This document shows, one piece after another, positions 34,053 to 44,165 of a stretch of 64,000 nt of DNA. A program made the position numbers and the translations under genes. Numbering within the stretch: the stretch's first letter is position 1; the number at the start of each line of letters is the position of its first letter. The notes beneath the pieces are model-generated. The model saw only the letters and a list, made by a program, of their open reading frames with translations. It did no database searches and had not been told where the DNA came from. Source of the stretch: Achromobacter aegrifaciens (GTDB lineage: Bacteria; Pseudomonadota; Gammaproteobacteria; Burkholderiales; Burkholderiaceae_B); NCBI RefSeq assembly GCF_902859735.1, contig NZ_CADIJY010000002.1, positions 124,001 through 188,000 on the forward strand. The letters are read 5' to 3'.

Positions 34053-35864
34053 ATGAGCAGCAAGCAACACATGACCCCCAGCGAAGCGTTTGTGGAAACG
34101 CTGGTCGCGCAGGGCGTCAAGGACGTATTCGGCATCGTCGGCTCGGCCTTCATGGACGCGCTGGACCTGTTCCCGGCGGCCGGCATCCGCTTCGTGCCGA
34201 CGGTGCACGAGCAGGGCGCCGCGCACATGGCCGACGGCTACTCGCGCGTGACGGGGCGCCACGGCGTCTGCATCGCGCAGAACGGCCCCGGCATCACCAA
34301 TTTCGTGACCGGCGTGGCGGCGGCGTACTGGGCGCATAGCCCGGTCGTGGCCATCACGCCCGAGACCGGCACCGCGGGCATGGGGCTGGGCGGCTTCCAG
34401 GAAACCGAGCAGTTGCCGATCTTCTCGCGCATCACCAAGTACCAGGCCCATGTGAACCGGCCCGACCGCATGGCGGAATTCACCGCCAAGGCCTTCGACA
34501 ATGCGCTGGCCGAGCGCGGCCCCACGCAGCTGAACATCCCGCGCGATTATTTCTACGGCGAGATCGACGTGGCGATTCCAGAGCCGCGCCGCATCCGTCG
34601 CGGGCCGGGCTCGGAAGAGGACCTGGAGGCGGCGGCGCAAATGCTGGCGCAGGCCAAGTTCCCCGTCATCGTGGCGGGTGGCGGCGTGCTGTTCTCGGAA
34701 GGGCAGGCGGAATGCGTGGCTCTGGCCGAACTGCTGGGCGCGCCGGTGGTCACCAGCTACCTGCACAACGACGCATTCCCGGCCAGCCACCCGCTGTGGT
34801 GCGGCCCCTTGGGGTACCAGGGCGCCAAGGCCGGCATGAAGCTGCTGTCGCAGGCCGACGTGGTGCTGGCGCTGGGCACGCGCCTGGGACCCTTCGGAAC
34901 CTTGCCGCAGCACGGGCTGGACTACTGGCCGCAGGGTGCGCGCATCATCCAGGTGGACGCCGACCACCGCATGCTGGGCCTGGTGCGTCCGGTGTCGGTG
35001 GGCATCTGCGGCGATGCCAAGCCGGCGGCTGCGGCGCTGGCGGGCAAATTGCGGGGACGCGAGATCGCTTGCGCCGCCACCAAAGGTGGCCGCGCCGAAC
35101 AGATCGCGGCGCAGAAGGCCGAATGGGAAAAGGAACTGGACAGCTGGTCGCACGAACGAGACGACTGGAGCCTGGACATCATCGAGCACGGCGGCGGCCG
35201 CATGCATCCGCGCCGCATGCTGCGCGAGCTGGAACGCGCCATGCCCAAGCATGTCATGGTGTCCACCGACATCGGCAACATCTGCTCGGTGTCCAACAGC
35301 TATCTGCGCTTCGACGAGCCGAACTCCATGCTGGCCGCCATGAGCTTCGGCAATTGCGGCTACGCCTTGCCGGCGCTGATCGGCGCGAAGCTCGGCCGGC
35401 CCGACCGTCCCGCCGTGGCCTACGTGGGCGACGGCGCCTGGTGCATGAGCTTCCAGGAATTGCTGACCTGCGTGCGCGAGAAGATACCGGTGACGGCCGT
35501 GGTGTTCCACAACGGCCAATGGGGCGCGGAAAAGAAGAACCAGGTGGACTTCTACGGCCGCCGCTTCGTCGGCAGCAACCTGAAGAACCCGAACTTTTCG
35601 GAGTTGGCGCGGGCCATGGGCGCGGAAGGCATCAGGGTGGAGCATGCCGACCAGGTGGGCGCCGCCTTGCAGGCCGCATGCAAGGCGCAGTCCGAAGGCA
35701 AGACCACCGTGCTGGAGATGATGGTCAGCCAGGAACTGGGCGACCCGTTCCGCCGCGACGCGCTCAAGCAGCCGGTACGCTTCCTGGACAAGTACAAGCA
35801 GTACGTGAACCAGCCTTTCCATCCGGGCGAGGTGCCGCTGTCGATCGATCCGGCCAAGCGCTGA
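34053..35864 (+). CDS. xsc: Sulfoacetaldehyde acetyltransferase
   Basis: Thiamine-diphosphate enzyme that converts sulfoacetaldehyde plus phosphate to acetyl phosphate and sulfite, the desulfonation step of taurine and isethionate catabolism; 603 aa, the usual Xsc length. The N-terminal PYR domain has TVHEQGAAHMADGYSRVTGR with the conserved glutamate and AQNGPGITNFVTGVAAAYWA. The C-terminal ThDP motif is GDGAWCMSFQELLTC through VVFHNGQWGAEKKNQ, and the Xsc-typical GDPFRRDALKQPVRFLDKY ends the protein. AGGAGAGA precedes the ATG. pta follows 87 bases later. Confidence 0.96.
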   Translation: MSSKQHMTPSEAFVETLVAQGVKDVFGIVGSAFMDALDLFPAAGIRFVPTVHEQGAAHMADGYSRVTGRHGVCIAQNGPGITNFVTGVAAAYWAHSPVVAITPETGTAGMGLGGFQETEQLPIFSRITKYQAHVNRPDRMAEFTAKAFDNALAERGPTQLNIPRDYFYGEIDVAIPEPRRIRRGPGSEEDLEAAAQMLAQAKFPVIVAGGGVLFSEGQAECVALAELLGAPVVTSYLHNDAFPASHPLWCGPLGYQGAKAGMKLLSQADVVLALGTRLGPFGTLPQHGLDYWPQGARIIQVDADHRMLGLVRPVSVGICGDAKPAAAALAGKLRGREIACAATKGGRAEQIAAQKAEWEKELDSWSHERDDWSLDIIEHGGGRMHPRRMLRELERAMPKHVMVSTDIGNICSVSNSYLRFDEPNSMLAAMSFGNCGYALPALIGAKLGRPDRPAVAYVGDGAWCMSFQELLTCVREKIPVTAVVFHNGQWGAEKKNQVDFYGRRFVGSNLKNPNFSELARAMGAEGIRVEHADQVGAALQAACKAQSEGKTTVLEMMVSQELGDPFRRDALKQPVRFLDKYKQYVNQPFHPGEVPLSIDPAKR

Positions 35865-35951
35865 TCGCGCAGCGTGCGTCCGGCACGGCGGCGGCCGCGC
35901 CGGATTTCTTCCGCCAGGCGCCGCGGATCTCCGCGGCAGGAGCAGACAGAA

Positions 35952-36872
35952 ATGGAAAGCGATCGCTTGTTCGAGCCGCTGCGCAATGCCGCGCTGTCGG
36001 CCGGCCGCTTGCGCACCGCGGTAGCGTATCCGCTGTGCCCGACCAGCCTGGGCGCGGCCGTGCAGGCGCGCGACGCTGGCTACATCGAGCCGGTGCTGGT
36101 CGGCCCGGCCGCCAGGCTGCGCGTCCTGATGGCGGAACTGGGGCTGCGCGACAACGAAGTGGAAGTGGTCGACACGCCGGATGACGAGTGCCAGGCCGCG
36201 CGCGCGGCGGCGGCGCTGGCCCGGGACGGCGCGGTGCGCATGCTGATGAAGGGCAGCCTGCACACGGACCACTTCATGTCGGCCGTGGTGGCGCGCGACG
36301 CCGGCCTGCGCACCGATCGGCGCATCAGCCACGCCTTCGTGATGGCGGTGGCGGCGTACCCCAAGCTTTTCATCCTGACCGACGCGGCCGTCAACATTGC
36401 GCCCACATTGCAGGAGAAAGCCGACATCGCGCAGAACGCCATCGACCTGGCGCGCGCGCTGGGCGTGGACCGCCCCAAGCTCGCGGTGCTGTGCGCCACG
36501 GAGTCCGTCAATCCTTCCATGCCCGCCACGCTGGACGCGGCGGCCCTGTCGAAGATGGCGGACCGCCAGCAGATCCGCGGCGGCGAGATCGACGGCCCCT
36601 TGGCCTTCGACAACGCCATCTCGCGCGAGGCAGCCGATCAGAAGGGCATCGTCTCGCGCGTGGCGGGCGATGCCGACATCCTGCTGGTGCCCGATATCGA
36701 GGCCGGCAACATGCTCTACAAAGAGCTGACCTGGCTGGCCGGCGCAGGTACCGCCGGACTGGTGCTGGGTACGCGCGTGCCTGTGCTGCTGACCAGCCGC
36801 TCCGATTCCATGCAGGCCCGCGTCAACAGTTGCGCAGTCGCTTCGCTGTACGCGCGGGCGCTGGCAGCCTGA
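35952..36872 (+). CDS. pta: Phosphate acetyltransferase (sulfonate-linked Pta)
   Basis: Short-form phosphotransacetylase, 306 aa, converting acetyl phosphate to acetyl-CoA. PTA-family blocks are visible: DGAVRMLMKGSLHTDHFMSA, RRISHAFVM, FILTDAAVNIAPTLQEKADI, and the C-terminal LLVPDIEAGNMLYKELTWLA with the phosphate-binding region RVPVLLTSRSDS. This is the single-domain type without the long regulatory N-terminus of E. coli Pta. Its place right after xsc is the known xsc-pta pairing, in which it takes the product of Xsc. Phosphate butyryltransferase is a less likely alternative. Confidence 0.92.
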   Translation: MESDRLFEPLRNAALSAGRLRTAVAYPLCPTSLGAAVQARDAGYIEPVLVGPAARLRVLMAELGLRDNEVEVVDTPDDECQAARAAAALARDGAVRMLMKGSLHTDHFMSAVVARDAGLRTDRRISHAFVMAVAAYPKLFILTDAAVNIAPTLQEKADIAQNAIDLARALGVDRPKLAVLCATESVNPSMPATLDAAALSKMADRQQIRGGEIDGPLAFDNAISREAADQKGIVSRVAGDADILLVPDIEAGNMLYKELTWLAGAGTAGLVLGTRVPVLLTSRSDSMQARVNSCAVASLYARALAA

Positions 36873-37005
36873 ATCCAGACCGTCCGCGGGGCTGGCTCCA
36901 AAAAGTCCGGCGGTTTGGTACTAAGCCTGGACCAGCAGGCTGGATACGCTAGCCCCAAGGCCATCCGATGAATGGCTCGTGACACTGGACATCAAGGGGT
37001 AGAAC

Positions 37006-38583
37006 ATGCGCAGCGCAAAAAAATGCCTGACCACGATACTGACGGCGTTGGCCCTTGCGGGCGGGGCCATGGCTGCGGACGCGCCCAAGTCCGGCGGTAC
37101 GTTGGTGATAGGGTCGACGCAGGTGCCGCGGCACCTGAACGGCGCGGTGCAGTCGGGCATCGCAACTGCCTTGCCCAGCACGCAGCTGTTCGCCAGCCTG
37201 CTGCGCTACGACGCCGAATGGAAGCCGCATCCCTATCTGGCGCAGTCCTGGGAACTGGCGCCGGACGGCAAGTCGCTGACCCTGCATCTGCGCAAAGATG
37301 CGGTATTCCATGACGGCAAGCCAGTGACTTCGGCCGACGTGGCGTTCTCGGTCATGGCGGTCAAGAAGAACCATCCGTTCCAGACCATGTTCGCGCCTGT
37401 CGAGGCCGTGGACACGCCGGATCCCTACACCGTGGTGCTGCGCATGAGCAAGCCCCATCCGGCCATCCTGCTGGCGCTGTCGCCGGCCCTGATGCCGGTG
37501 CTGCCCAAGCACATCTACGACGATGGACAGGACCTCAAGAGCCATCCGCGCAACTCGGCCGACGTGGTCGGATCGGGTCCGTTCAAGTTCAAGGAATTCA
37601 AGCCGGGCCAGGAAATCGTGCTGGAGAAGTTCGACAAATTCTTCCTGCCCGGCAAGCCCTACCTGGACCGGATCGTGGTGAAGATCAATCCCGACGCCAC
37701 CAATCTGCTGATCGGGTTGGAGCGCGGCGACATCGGCGTGTTGCCCTTCATGACCGAGCCCACCATACTGCGGCGCGCCAAGGAAAATTCCGCCATCGTC
37801 ATGACCAGCAAGGGCTATGAGGGCATAGGCGCCCTGAGCTGGCTGGCTTTCAATACGGCGCGCAAGCCCTTGAACGACGTGCGGGTGCGGCAGGCCATCG
37901 CCTATGCCACCGACAAGGGCTTCATCACCAAGGCGCTGAACGCGGGCTTCGCCAAGCCCGCCGACGGGCCTATCATCGGCACCAGCCCGTTTGCCACGCA
38001 GGACGTGGCGAAGTATCCGCTGGACCTGAAGAAATCCGAGCAACTGCTGGAAGAGGCAGGCTACAAGAAGGACGCCAAGGGCGAACGCCTGTCGCTGACG
38101 GTGGACTACATGCCGGGTTCCGACGTGCAGGGCAAGAACGTGGCGGAATACCTGCGCAGCCAGTTGAAGAAGGTCGGCATCGCGGTGCAGGTTCGCGCCT
38201 CGCCTGATTTCCCGACCTGGGCCAAGCGCATCGCCGGCAAGGATTTCGACATGACCACGGACATCGTCTTCAACTGGGGCGATCCGGTGATCGGCGTGCA
38301 CCGCACCTACCTGTCCAGCAATATCCGCGACATCATCTGGACCAACACGCAGTCCTATTCCAACCCCAAGGTGGACGAACTGCTGGAACAGGCCGGCACC
38401 GAAACCGACGCGGACAAGCGCCGCGCGCTGTACGCCGAATTCCAGCGCCTGGTCACGGCCGACGTGCCCATCGACTTCCTCACGGTCATTCCGTACCACA
38501 CCCTGTCGCTGAAGAAGGTGCACGGCCTGCCGGACGGCATCTGGGGCGTCATATCGCCCATGGACGACACCTACCTGCAGTAG
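37006..38583 (+). CDS. Peptide/nickel-type ABC transporter, periplasmic solute-binding protein (family 5)
   Basis: Periplasmic binding protein of the DppA/OppA family, 525 aa. The signal peptide ends near LAGGAMA before ADAPKSGGTLVIGSTQV. Family landmarks are LAQSWELAPDGKSLTLHLRK, KDAVFHDGKPVTSADVAFS, GSGPFKFKEF and LNDVRVRQAIAYATDKG. It opens a seven-gene unit with two permeases, two ATPases, an amidohydrolase and a COG0523 GTPase. The ligand is unknown; position between xsc-pta and the tau genes suggests an organic, possibly sulfonate-bearing, amide or peptide. Confidence 0.93.
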   Translation: MRSAKKCLTTILTALALAGGAMAADAPKSGGTLVIGSTQVPRHLNGAVQSGIATALPSTQLFASLLRYDAEWKPHPYLAQSWELAPDGKSLTLHLRKDAVFHDGKPVTSADVAFSVMAVKKNHPFQTMFAPVEAVDTPDPYTVVLRMSKPHPAILLALSPALMPVLPKHIYDDGQDLKSHPRNSADVVGSGPFKFKEFKPGQEIVLEKFDKFFLPGKPYLDRIVVKINPDATNLLIGLERGDIGVLPFMTEPTILRRAKENSAIVMTSKGYEGIGALSWLAFNTARKPLNDVRVRQAIAYATDKGFITKALNAGFAKPADGPIIGTSPFATQDVAKYPLDLKKSEQLLEEAGYKKDAKGERLSLTVDYMPGSDVQGKNVAEYLRSQLKKVGIAVQVRASPDFPTWAKRIAGKDFDMTTDIVFNWGDPVIGVHRTYLSSNIRDIIWTNTQSYSNPKVDELLEQAGTETDADKRRALYAEFQRLVTADVPIDFLTVIPYHTLSLKKVHGLPDGIWGVISPMDDTYLQ

Positions 38584-38595
38584 GGTGGAGCCGCC

Positions 38596-39564
38596 ATGAC
38601 GCGCTATCTCTTGCGCCGCCTTGCCTATGCGCTGGTGCTGCTGCTGGCCGTGGTGACGCTGAATTTCCTGCTGATCCACATCTCTCCGGGCGATCCGGTC
38701 GAGACCATCGCGGGCTCCATGGGCGGCATCAGCGAAGAACTGCGTGCGCAGCTGCGCGCGCAGTACGGGCTGGATAAACCCTTCCTGACGCAACTGGGCA
38801 TCTACCTGATGCAGGTGCTGCGGGGCGACCTGGGCTATTCCTATTTCTTCAACGTGCCGGTGGCGCAGCTGATCTGGGACCGCGTGCCTGCCACGCTGCT
38901 GCTGGTGGTGACCTCGGTGCTGAGCGCGTTCCTGGCCGGCACGCTGCTGGGCACGCTGGCCGCGCGCAAGCCCAATGGGCCGCTGTCGCAAGGCATCACG
39001 CTGTTGTCGGTGGTGGGCTACTCCGCGCCGGTGTTCTGGACGGGCATCATCCTTATCATCCTGTTCGCCTCGGCGCTGCCGATCTTCCCGGTGTCGGACA
39101 TGCGTTCCGCCGGCGGGCCGCAGGACGGCTGGGCGGGTGTGCTGGACGTGCTGCATCACCTGGTGCTGCCGGCCTTCACCCTGGCCTTCGTCTACCTCGC
39201 GCAGTACAGCCGGCTGGCGCGCGCCAGCGTCATGGAGGCGCTGTCGGCCGACTACATCCGCACCGCGCGCGCCAAGGGCTTGCCGGAACGCTCCGTGCTC
39301 TACAAGCACGCGCTGCGCAACGGCGTGCTGCCGGTGGTGACCATGCTGGGCCTGCAGTTCGGCAACGTGCTGGCCGGCGCGATCCTGGTCGAGACGGTCT
39401 TCAACTGGCCCGGGCTGGGCCGGCTGGCGTTCGACTCCGTGCTCAGGCGCGACTATCCCACGCTGCTGGGCATCCTGCTGTTCGCCTCGCTGCTGGTGGT
39501 CGTGATGAATCAGCTTACCGATCTGGCCTATCGCCTGATCGATCCCAGGATCAAGACCTCATGA
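38596..39564 (+). CDS. Peptide-type ABC transporter permease (DppB-like)
   Basis: First permease of the family 5 importer, 322 aa. It begins MTRYLLRRLAYALVLLLAVV and has the DppB signature LNFLLIHISPGDPVETIAG, a coupling loop with DYIRTARAKGLPERSVLYKH, and the C-terminal ETVFNWPGLGRLAFDSV. The start is 12 bases after the binding-protein stop with a GTGGAG ribosome site. The stop overlaps the next permease by 4 bases. Confidence 0.94.
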   Translation: MTRYLLRRLAYALVLLLAVVTLNFLLIHISPGDPVETIAGSMGGISEELRAQLRAQYGLDKPFLTQLGIYLMQVLRGDLGYSYFFNVPVAQLIWDRVPATLLLVVTSVLSAFLAGTLLGTLAARKPNGPLSQGITLLSVVGYSAPVFWTGIILIILFASALPIFPVSDMRSAGGPQDGWAGVLDVLHHLVLPAFTLAFVYLAQYSRLARASVMEALSADYIRTARAKGLPERSVLYKHALRNGVLPVVTMLGLQFGNVLAGAILVETVFNWPGLGRLAFDSVLRRDYPTLLGILLFASLLVVVMNQLTDLAYRLIDPRIKTS

Positions 39565-40463
39565 GCCAGACTCCTCCCGCCGTATCCATCGCCGCCATGC
39601 AAGGCCAGGCGGCGCGGCCGCCGGCCCGTCCGTCGTACGAGGCCTTGCGGGTATTCGCGCGCAATCCCGCGGCGCTGGCTGGCGTGCTGCTGCTGGCCGC
39701 CATTCTGGCCGTGACGCTCTTTGGGCCCATGATCATGGAGGCGGATCCCTTCGAGATCGCCGGCGCTCCCATGACGCCGCCGGGCGCGGACGCGCTGCTG
39801 GGCACCGACTACCTTGGACGGGACGTATTGACCGGCATGGTCTATGGAGGCCGAGCCACCTTGCTGGTCGGCGTGGTGGCGGCCGTGCTGTCCATGGCCA
39901 TCGGGCTGACGGTCGGCGCGCTGGCGGGCTACTACGGCGGCTGGATCGACGAAACCCTGATGCGCATCACTGAATTCTTCCAGGTGCTGCCGACCCTGCT
40001 GTTCGCCATGGTGCTGGTGACGCTGTTTTCGCCGTCGCTGGCGACCATCGCCATCGCCATCGGCGTGGTCAGCTGGCCGGGCACGGCGCGGCTGGCGCGC
40101 GGCGAGTTCCTGCGCCTCAAGCGCCGCGAGTACGTGCTGGCCGAGAGGGTGATAGGCGCGGGCGACGCGCGCATCATCTGGCGCGTGATCCTGCCCAACG
40201 CGCTGGCGCCGCTGATCGTGTCGGCGACGCTGGCAATAGGCACGGCGATCCTGTTCGAGGCCGGCCTGTCGTTCCTGGGGCTGGGCGACCCCAACATCAT
40301 GAGCTGGGGCTTGATGATAGGCAGCAATCGCCCCTACATCCTGACCGCGTGGTGGGCGGTGACCCTGCCGGGCGCCGCCATCTTCCTGACCGTGCTGGCC
40401 GTCAGCCTGATCGGCGACGGGTTGAACGACGCGCTCAACCCGAACTCGCGGGGGCGGGCATGA
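39561..40463 (+). CDS. Peptide-type ABC transporter permease (DppC-like)
   Basis: Second permease, 300 aa. The DppC-type N-terminal cytoplasmic stretch precedes the first helix (ALAGVLLLAAILAVTLFGPM). TDYLGRDVLTGMVYGGRATL is the family hallmark; the coupling loop is RREYVLAERVIGAGDARIIW and the C-terminus has FEAGLSFLGLGDPNIMSWG. Overlapping ATGA junctions on both sides couple it to the first permease and the first ATPase. Confidence 0.94.
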   Translation: MSQTPPAVSIAAMQGQAARPPARPSYEALRVFARNPAALAGVLLLAAILAVTLFGPMIMEADPFEIAGAPMTPPGADALLGTDYLGRDVLTGMVYGGRATLLVGVVAAVLSMAIGLTVGALAGYYGGWIDETLMRITEFFQVLPTLLFAMVLVTLFSPSLATIAIAIGVVSWPGTARLARGEFLRLKRREYVLAERVIGAGDARIIWRVILPNALAPLIVSATLAIGTAILFEAGLSFLGLGDPNIMSWGLMIGSNRPYILTAWWAVTLPGAAIFLTVLAVSLIGDGLNDALNPNSRGRA

Positions 40464-41461
40464 ACGCCGCGCTGCAGGCGCCCGTGCTGGAGGTCGACAG
40501 CCTGAGCCTCGAGTTCCAGTCGCGCGGCCGTGTCGCCGAGGTGCTGAGCGCGGTGAGCTTCGACTTGAACCCCGGCGAAACCCTGTGCCTGGTGGGCGAG
40601 TCGGGCTGCGGCAAGAGCATGACGGCGCTGGCCATCATGCGGCTGATACCAGCGCCGGGGCGCATCGGCGGGGGCTGCGTGCGCCTGCGCGGCGACGACC
40701 TGGCCGGCCGCGACGAGGAGGCCATGCGCCAGGTGCGCGGCAACAAGATCTCCATGATCTTCCAGGAGCCCATGACGGCGCTGAATCCCGTGTATACGGT
40801 CGGCGACCAGATCGCGGAGCCCCTGCGGCTGCATCAGGGCCTGAGCAAGAGCCAGGCGCGCGAGCGCGCCATCGAAATGCTGAAGTCGGTGGGCATCCCC
40901 TTGCCGGAGCGGCGCGTGGACGATTATCCGCACCAGATGTCCGGCGGCATGCGGCAGCGCGTGATGATCGCCATCGCGCTGGCCTGCGATCCGGATGTGC
41001 TGATCGCCGACGAGCCGACCACGGCGCTGGACGTGACGGTTCAGGCGCAGATCTTCGACCTGCTGCGCGAACAGCAGGCGCGGCGCGGCACCGCGGTGCT
41101 GCTGATCACGCATGACATGGGCGCGGTGTCGGAGATGGCCGACCGGGTCGTGGTCATGTACGGCGGACGGGTGGTGGAGCAGGGCGGCGTGCGCGAGATC
41201 CTGGCGCAGCCCCGCCATCCCTACACCCAGGGGCTGATCGCCTGTCTGCCGGAGCTGGACCGCGAGCCCGACGACGTGCGCCCGGACCTGCCGGAGATTC
41301 CCGGCGTGGTGCCTTCGATCTGGGAGCGCGGCGCGGGCTGCCCCTTCATGGAACGTTGCGGGCAGGCCATGGCGCGCTGCCGCGACGCGTTTCCGCCCCT
41401 GACCCGTGTAGGCGAGGGGCAGGAAGTCGCCTGTTGGCTGTATCCGGAGACCGCGCAATGA
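40460..41461 (+). CDS. Peptide-type ABC transporter ATP-binding protein (DppD-like)
   Basis: First ATPase, 333 aa: Walker [14 protein letters not shown]-loop [15 protein letters not shown], signature [15 protein letters not shown], Walker [20 protein letters not shown], then the H-loop [12 protein letters not shown]. The C-terminal oligopeptide-transporter extension contains Cys residues in [17 protein letters not shown], which in this family can hold an iron-sulfur cluster. It overlaps both neighbours by 4 bases. Confidence 0.95.
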   Translation: MNAALQAPVLEVDSLSLEFQSRGRVAEVLSAVSFDLNPGETLCLVGESGCGKSMTALAIMRLIPAPGRIGGGCVRLRGDDLAGRDEEAMRQVRGNKISMIFQEPMTALNPVYTVGDQIAEPLRLHQGLSKSQARERAIEMLKSVGIPLPERRVDDYPHQMSGGMRQRVMIAIALACDPDVLIADEPTTALDVTVQAQIFDLLREQQARRGTAVLLITHDMGAVSEMADRVVVMYGGRVVEQGGVREILAQPRHPYTQGLIACLPELDREPDDVRPDLPEIPGVVPSIWERGAGCPFMERCGQAMARCRDAFPPLTRVGEGQEVACWLYPETAQ

Positions 41462-42480
41462 CGTCACCGCAATCTTCCGCCTTGCTGTCCGTGCGCGATC
41501 TTGCCGTGCATTTTCCCATCGGCGGGCGTGGCCGCGACGGCAAGCCGGTGGTCGTGAAGGCCGTGGACGGCGTGTCCTTCGAGCTGCAGCGCGGCCGCAC
41601 GCTGGCGATCGTGGGCGAGTCCGGTTCGGGCAAGACCACCACGGCCTTGTCCGTGCTGCGGCTGGCGGACCCGACCGCGGGCTCCATCCACTTCGACGGT
41701 ACGGACATGACGGCGCTGAACGGCTCCGCCCTGCGCCGCATGCGCCGCCGCGTGCAGCTGGTGTTCCAGGATCCGTATTCCTCGCTCAATCCGCGCCAGC
41801 GGGCGGGCGACATCGTGCGTGCGCCGCTGGACCTGATGGGCATCGATCCGCCCGGCGGACGCGAGGCGCGCGTGGCCCGCATGTTCGAACTGGTGGGCCT
41901 GCGCCCGGAGCAGCGGCAACTGTTTCCGCACCAGTTTTCCGGCGGCCAGCGGCAGCGGCTGAACGTGGCGCGGGCGCTGGCCAGTGCGCCGGACCTGATC
42001 GTCTGCGACGAACCGGTGTCCGCGCTGGATATCGCCATCCGCGCGCAGATCCTGAACCTGCTGCGGCGCATTCAACGCGAGCAGGGCCAGTCGTTCCTGT
42101 TCATCTCGCACGACATGGCGGTGGTGGAGCACATCTGCGACGACATCGCCGTCATGTACCTGGGCAAGATCATCGAGCAGGCCACCCGCAACGCCTTCTT
42201 CACGCGGCCGCTGCATCCCTACAGCGTCGCCCTGATGTCGGCGGTGCCGACCGTGAAGGGCGGGCGCGAGCTGGCCGCGCGCCGCGTGCGGCTGGCGGGC
42301 GATCCGCCCAGTCCGGTCGATCCGCCGCCGGGCTGCCGTTTTGCCGGACGCTGTCCGGCCGCGCAGCCGCTCTGTACCACGCGCGAACCCGGCTTGCGCG
42401 AAGTCGCGCCGGGCCACCGCGTGGCCTGCCATTTCGTCGAATCCCGCGATGGCGTCCTGGCGTCGCCGCTGCAGGGATGA
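41458..42480 (+). CDS. Peptide-type ABC transporter ATP-binding protein (DppF-like)
   Basis: Second ATPase, 340 aa. Walker A GESGSGKTTTALSVL, Q-loop LVFQDPYSSLNPRQRAGDI, signature FSGGQRQRLNVARALA, Walker B LIVCDEPVSALDIAIRAQI and H-loop FISHDMAVVEHICDD are all intact. The C-terminal extension PGCRFAGRCPAAQPLC carries the cysteines typical of DppF/OppF. It completes a full two-ATPase, two-permease importer and is followed 28 bases later by the amidohydrolase gene. Confidence 0.95.
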   Translation: MTSPQSSALLSVRDLAVHFPIGGRGRDGKPVVVKAVDGVSFELQRGRTLAIVGESGSGKTTTALSVLRLADPTAGSIHFDGTDMTALNGSALRRMRRRVQLVFQDPYSSLNPRQRAGDIVRAPLDLMGIDPPGGREARVARMFELVGLRPEQRQLFPHQFSGGQRQRLNVARALASAPDLIVCDEPVSALDIAIRAQILNLLRRIQREQGQSFLFISHDMAVVEHICDDIAVMYLGKIIEQATRNAFFTRPLHPYSVALMSAVPTVKGGRELAARRVRLAGDPPSPVDPPPGCRFAGRCPAAQPLCTTREPGLREVAPGHRVACHFVESRDGVLASPLQG

Positions 42481-42508
42481 GCCCACCCTCCGATAGAAGG
42501 ACAGACAG

Positions 42509-44164
42509 ATGACCGACTCCCGCGCCCGAACCACGATCTATGCCGCGCGCAGCATCCTGACCATGAACCCGATGCAGCCCCGCGCCACGCACGTGGCGGT
42601 GCGCGAGGGCCGCGTCCTGGGAGTGGGCAGCCGCGAGGAACTGGCGGGCTGGGGTCCGGCCGACCTCGACGAGCGCTATGCGGACAGAGTGCTCATGCCA
42701 GGCCTGGTCGAAGGGCATTGCCATCTGCCGGAAGGCGGCATGTGGAAGTTCGTGTACGTGGGCTTCTACGACCGGCGCGGACCCGATGGCAGGCTGTGGG
42801 AAGGCTTGAAGAGTTTCGATGCGGTGGCCGCGCGGCTGCGCGAGGCCGAACGCGTCCTGGCGGCCGGCGAGACGCTGATAGGCTGGGGCTTCGACCCGAT
42901 CTTCTTCGAAGGCGCGCGCATGCGCGTGCAGGACCTGGACGCGGTGTCCGCCGAGCGGCCCGTGGTGGTCATGCATGCCAGCATGCACCTGATGAACGTG
43001 AACACGCCCATGCTTGCGCGCGCCGGCATAGACCGCGATACCGACATCGAGGGCGTGACGCGCATGGAAGACGGACGGCCCAGCGGCGAACTCTGCGAAT
43101 TCGCCGCGATGTTCCCCGTCATGCGCCTGATCGGCAGTCCATTCCGCACCGTGGGCGTATCGGAAGAGGGCCTGCGCATGTTCGGCAAGGTGGCGCAGTG
43201 GGCGGGCGTCACCACGGCCACGGACCTGGTCAATGAACTGGGCGACGAGGGCCTGGCGACGCTGGCCCGCATCACCGCCGAACCGGACTATCCCGTGCGC
43301 ATCGTGCCGGCCGCGTCCGCGCTGGCCTACGCGGGCGATCCGCAGCGCTGCCTGGCCAAGCTGGCCGAGGCCCGGCGCCTGAACAACGACAAGCTGCATC
43401 TGGGCATGGTCAAGCTGGTGGTGGACGGTTCGATCCAGGGCTTTACCGCCCGGTTGCGCTGGCCCGGCTACTACAACGGCGCGCCCAACGGCATCTGGGT
43501 GATCGCGCCGGCCGAGCTGGACGCAATGGTCCAGACCTACCACGACGCCGGCGTGCAACTGCACATACATACCAATGGCGACGAAGCCACCGAGCTTGCG
43601 ATCGACGCGGTGGATCGCGCCTTGCGCCGCAGCCCGCGGCGCGATCACCGCCACACCTTGCAGCATTGCCAGATGGCCGACGCGGCCCAGTTCCGGCGCA
43701 TGGCCAGCCTGGGCATGTGCGCCAATCTCTTTGCCAACCACATCTTCTACTGGGGCGACGCCCATCACGCGCTGACCATGGGGCCGGACCGCGCCAGGCG
43801 CATGGACGCCTGCGCCTCGGCGGCGCGCGCCGGCGTGCCGTTCTCCATCCATTCGGATGCGCCCATCACGCCGCTGGGACCGCTGTTCACGGCCTGGTGC
43901 GCCGTGAACCGCCAGACTTCGTCGGGCAAGGTGCTGGGGGAGTCCGAACGCATCGGTGTGGAGCAGGCCTTGCATGCCGTCACGCTGGGCGCGGCCTACA
44001 CCTTGCACCTGGATCACCTGGTCGGCTCCATCGAGGTCGGCAAGCATGCGGACTTCTGCGTGCTGCAGGACGATCCGCTGGAGGTGGCGCCCGAGAAGCT
44101 GAAGGACGTGCGCATACTGGGCACCGTGATCGGCGGCAGGCCCTTGCCACTGCGGGAAGCCTGA
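42509..44164 (+). CDS. Amidohydrolase, YtcJ-like (amidohydrolase 3 family)
   Basis: Metal-dependent hydrolase of 551 aa. The N-terminal beta-sandwich (about residues 1-65) is followed by the barrel with metal ligands HCH in MPGLVEGHCHLPEGG, then LVVDGSIQGFTARL (in place of the usual carboxylated lysine block), HIHTNGDEATELAIDAVD, HTLQHCQMAD and the late aspartate in SIHSDAPITPLGP. The C-terminus returns to the sandwich with GSIEVGKHADFCVLQDDPLE. The family cleaves N-acyl and related amides. It lies in one operon with the peptide-type importer and a COG0523 GTPase, so it should act on the imported compound, in the cytoplasm. Confidence 0.88.
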   Translation: MTDSRARTTIYAARSILTMNPMQPRATHVAVREGRVLGVGSREELAGWGPADLDERYADRVLMPGLVEGHCHLPEGGMWKFVYVGFYDRRGPDGRLWEGLKSFDAVAARLREAERVLAAGETLIGWGFDPIFFEGARMRVQDLDAVSAERPVVVMHASMHLMNVNTPMLARAGIDRDTDIEGVTRMEDGRPSGELCEFAAMFPVMRLIGSPFRTVGVSEEGLRMFGKVAQWAGVTTATDLVNELGDEGLATLARITAEPDYPVRIVPAASALAYAGDPQRCLAKLAEARRLNNDKLHLGMVKLVVDGSIQGFTARLRWPGYYNGAPNGIWVIAPAELDAMVQTYHDAGVQLHIHTNGDEATELAIDAVDRALRRSPRRDHRHTLQHCQMADAAQFRRMASLGMCANLFANHIFYWGDAHHALTMGPDRARRMDACASAARAGVPFSIHSDAPITPLGPLFTAWCAVNRQTSSGKVLGESERIGVEQALHAVTLGAAYTLHLDHLVGSIEVGKHADFCVLQDDPLEVAPEKLKDVRILGTVIGGRPLPLREA

Positions 44165-44165
44165 G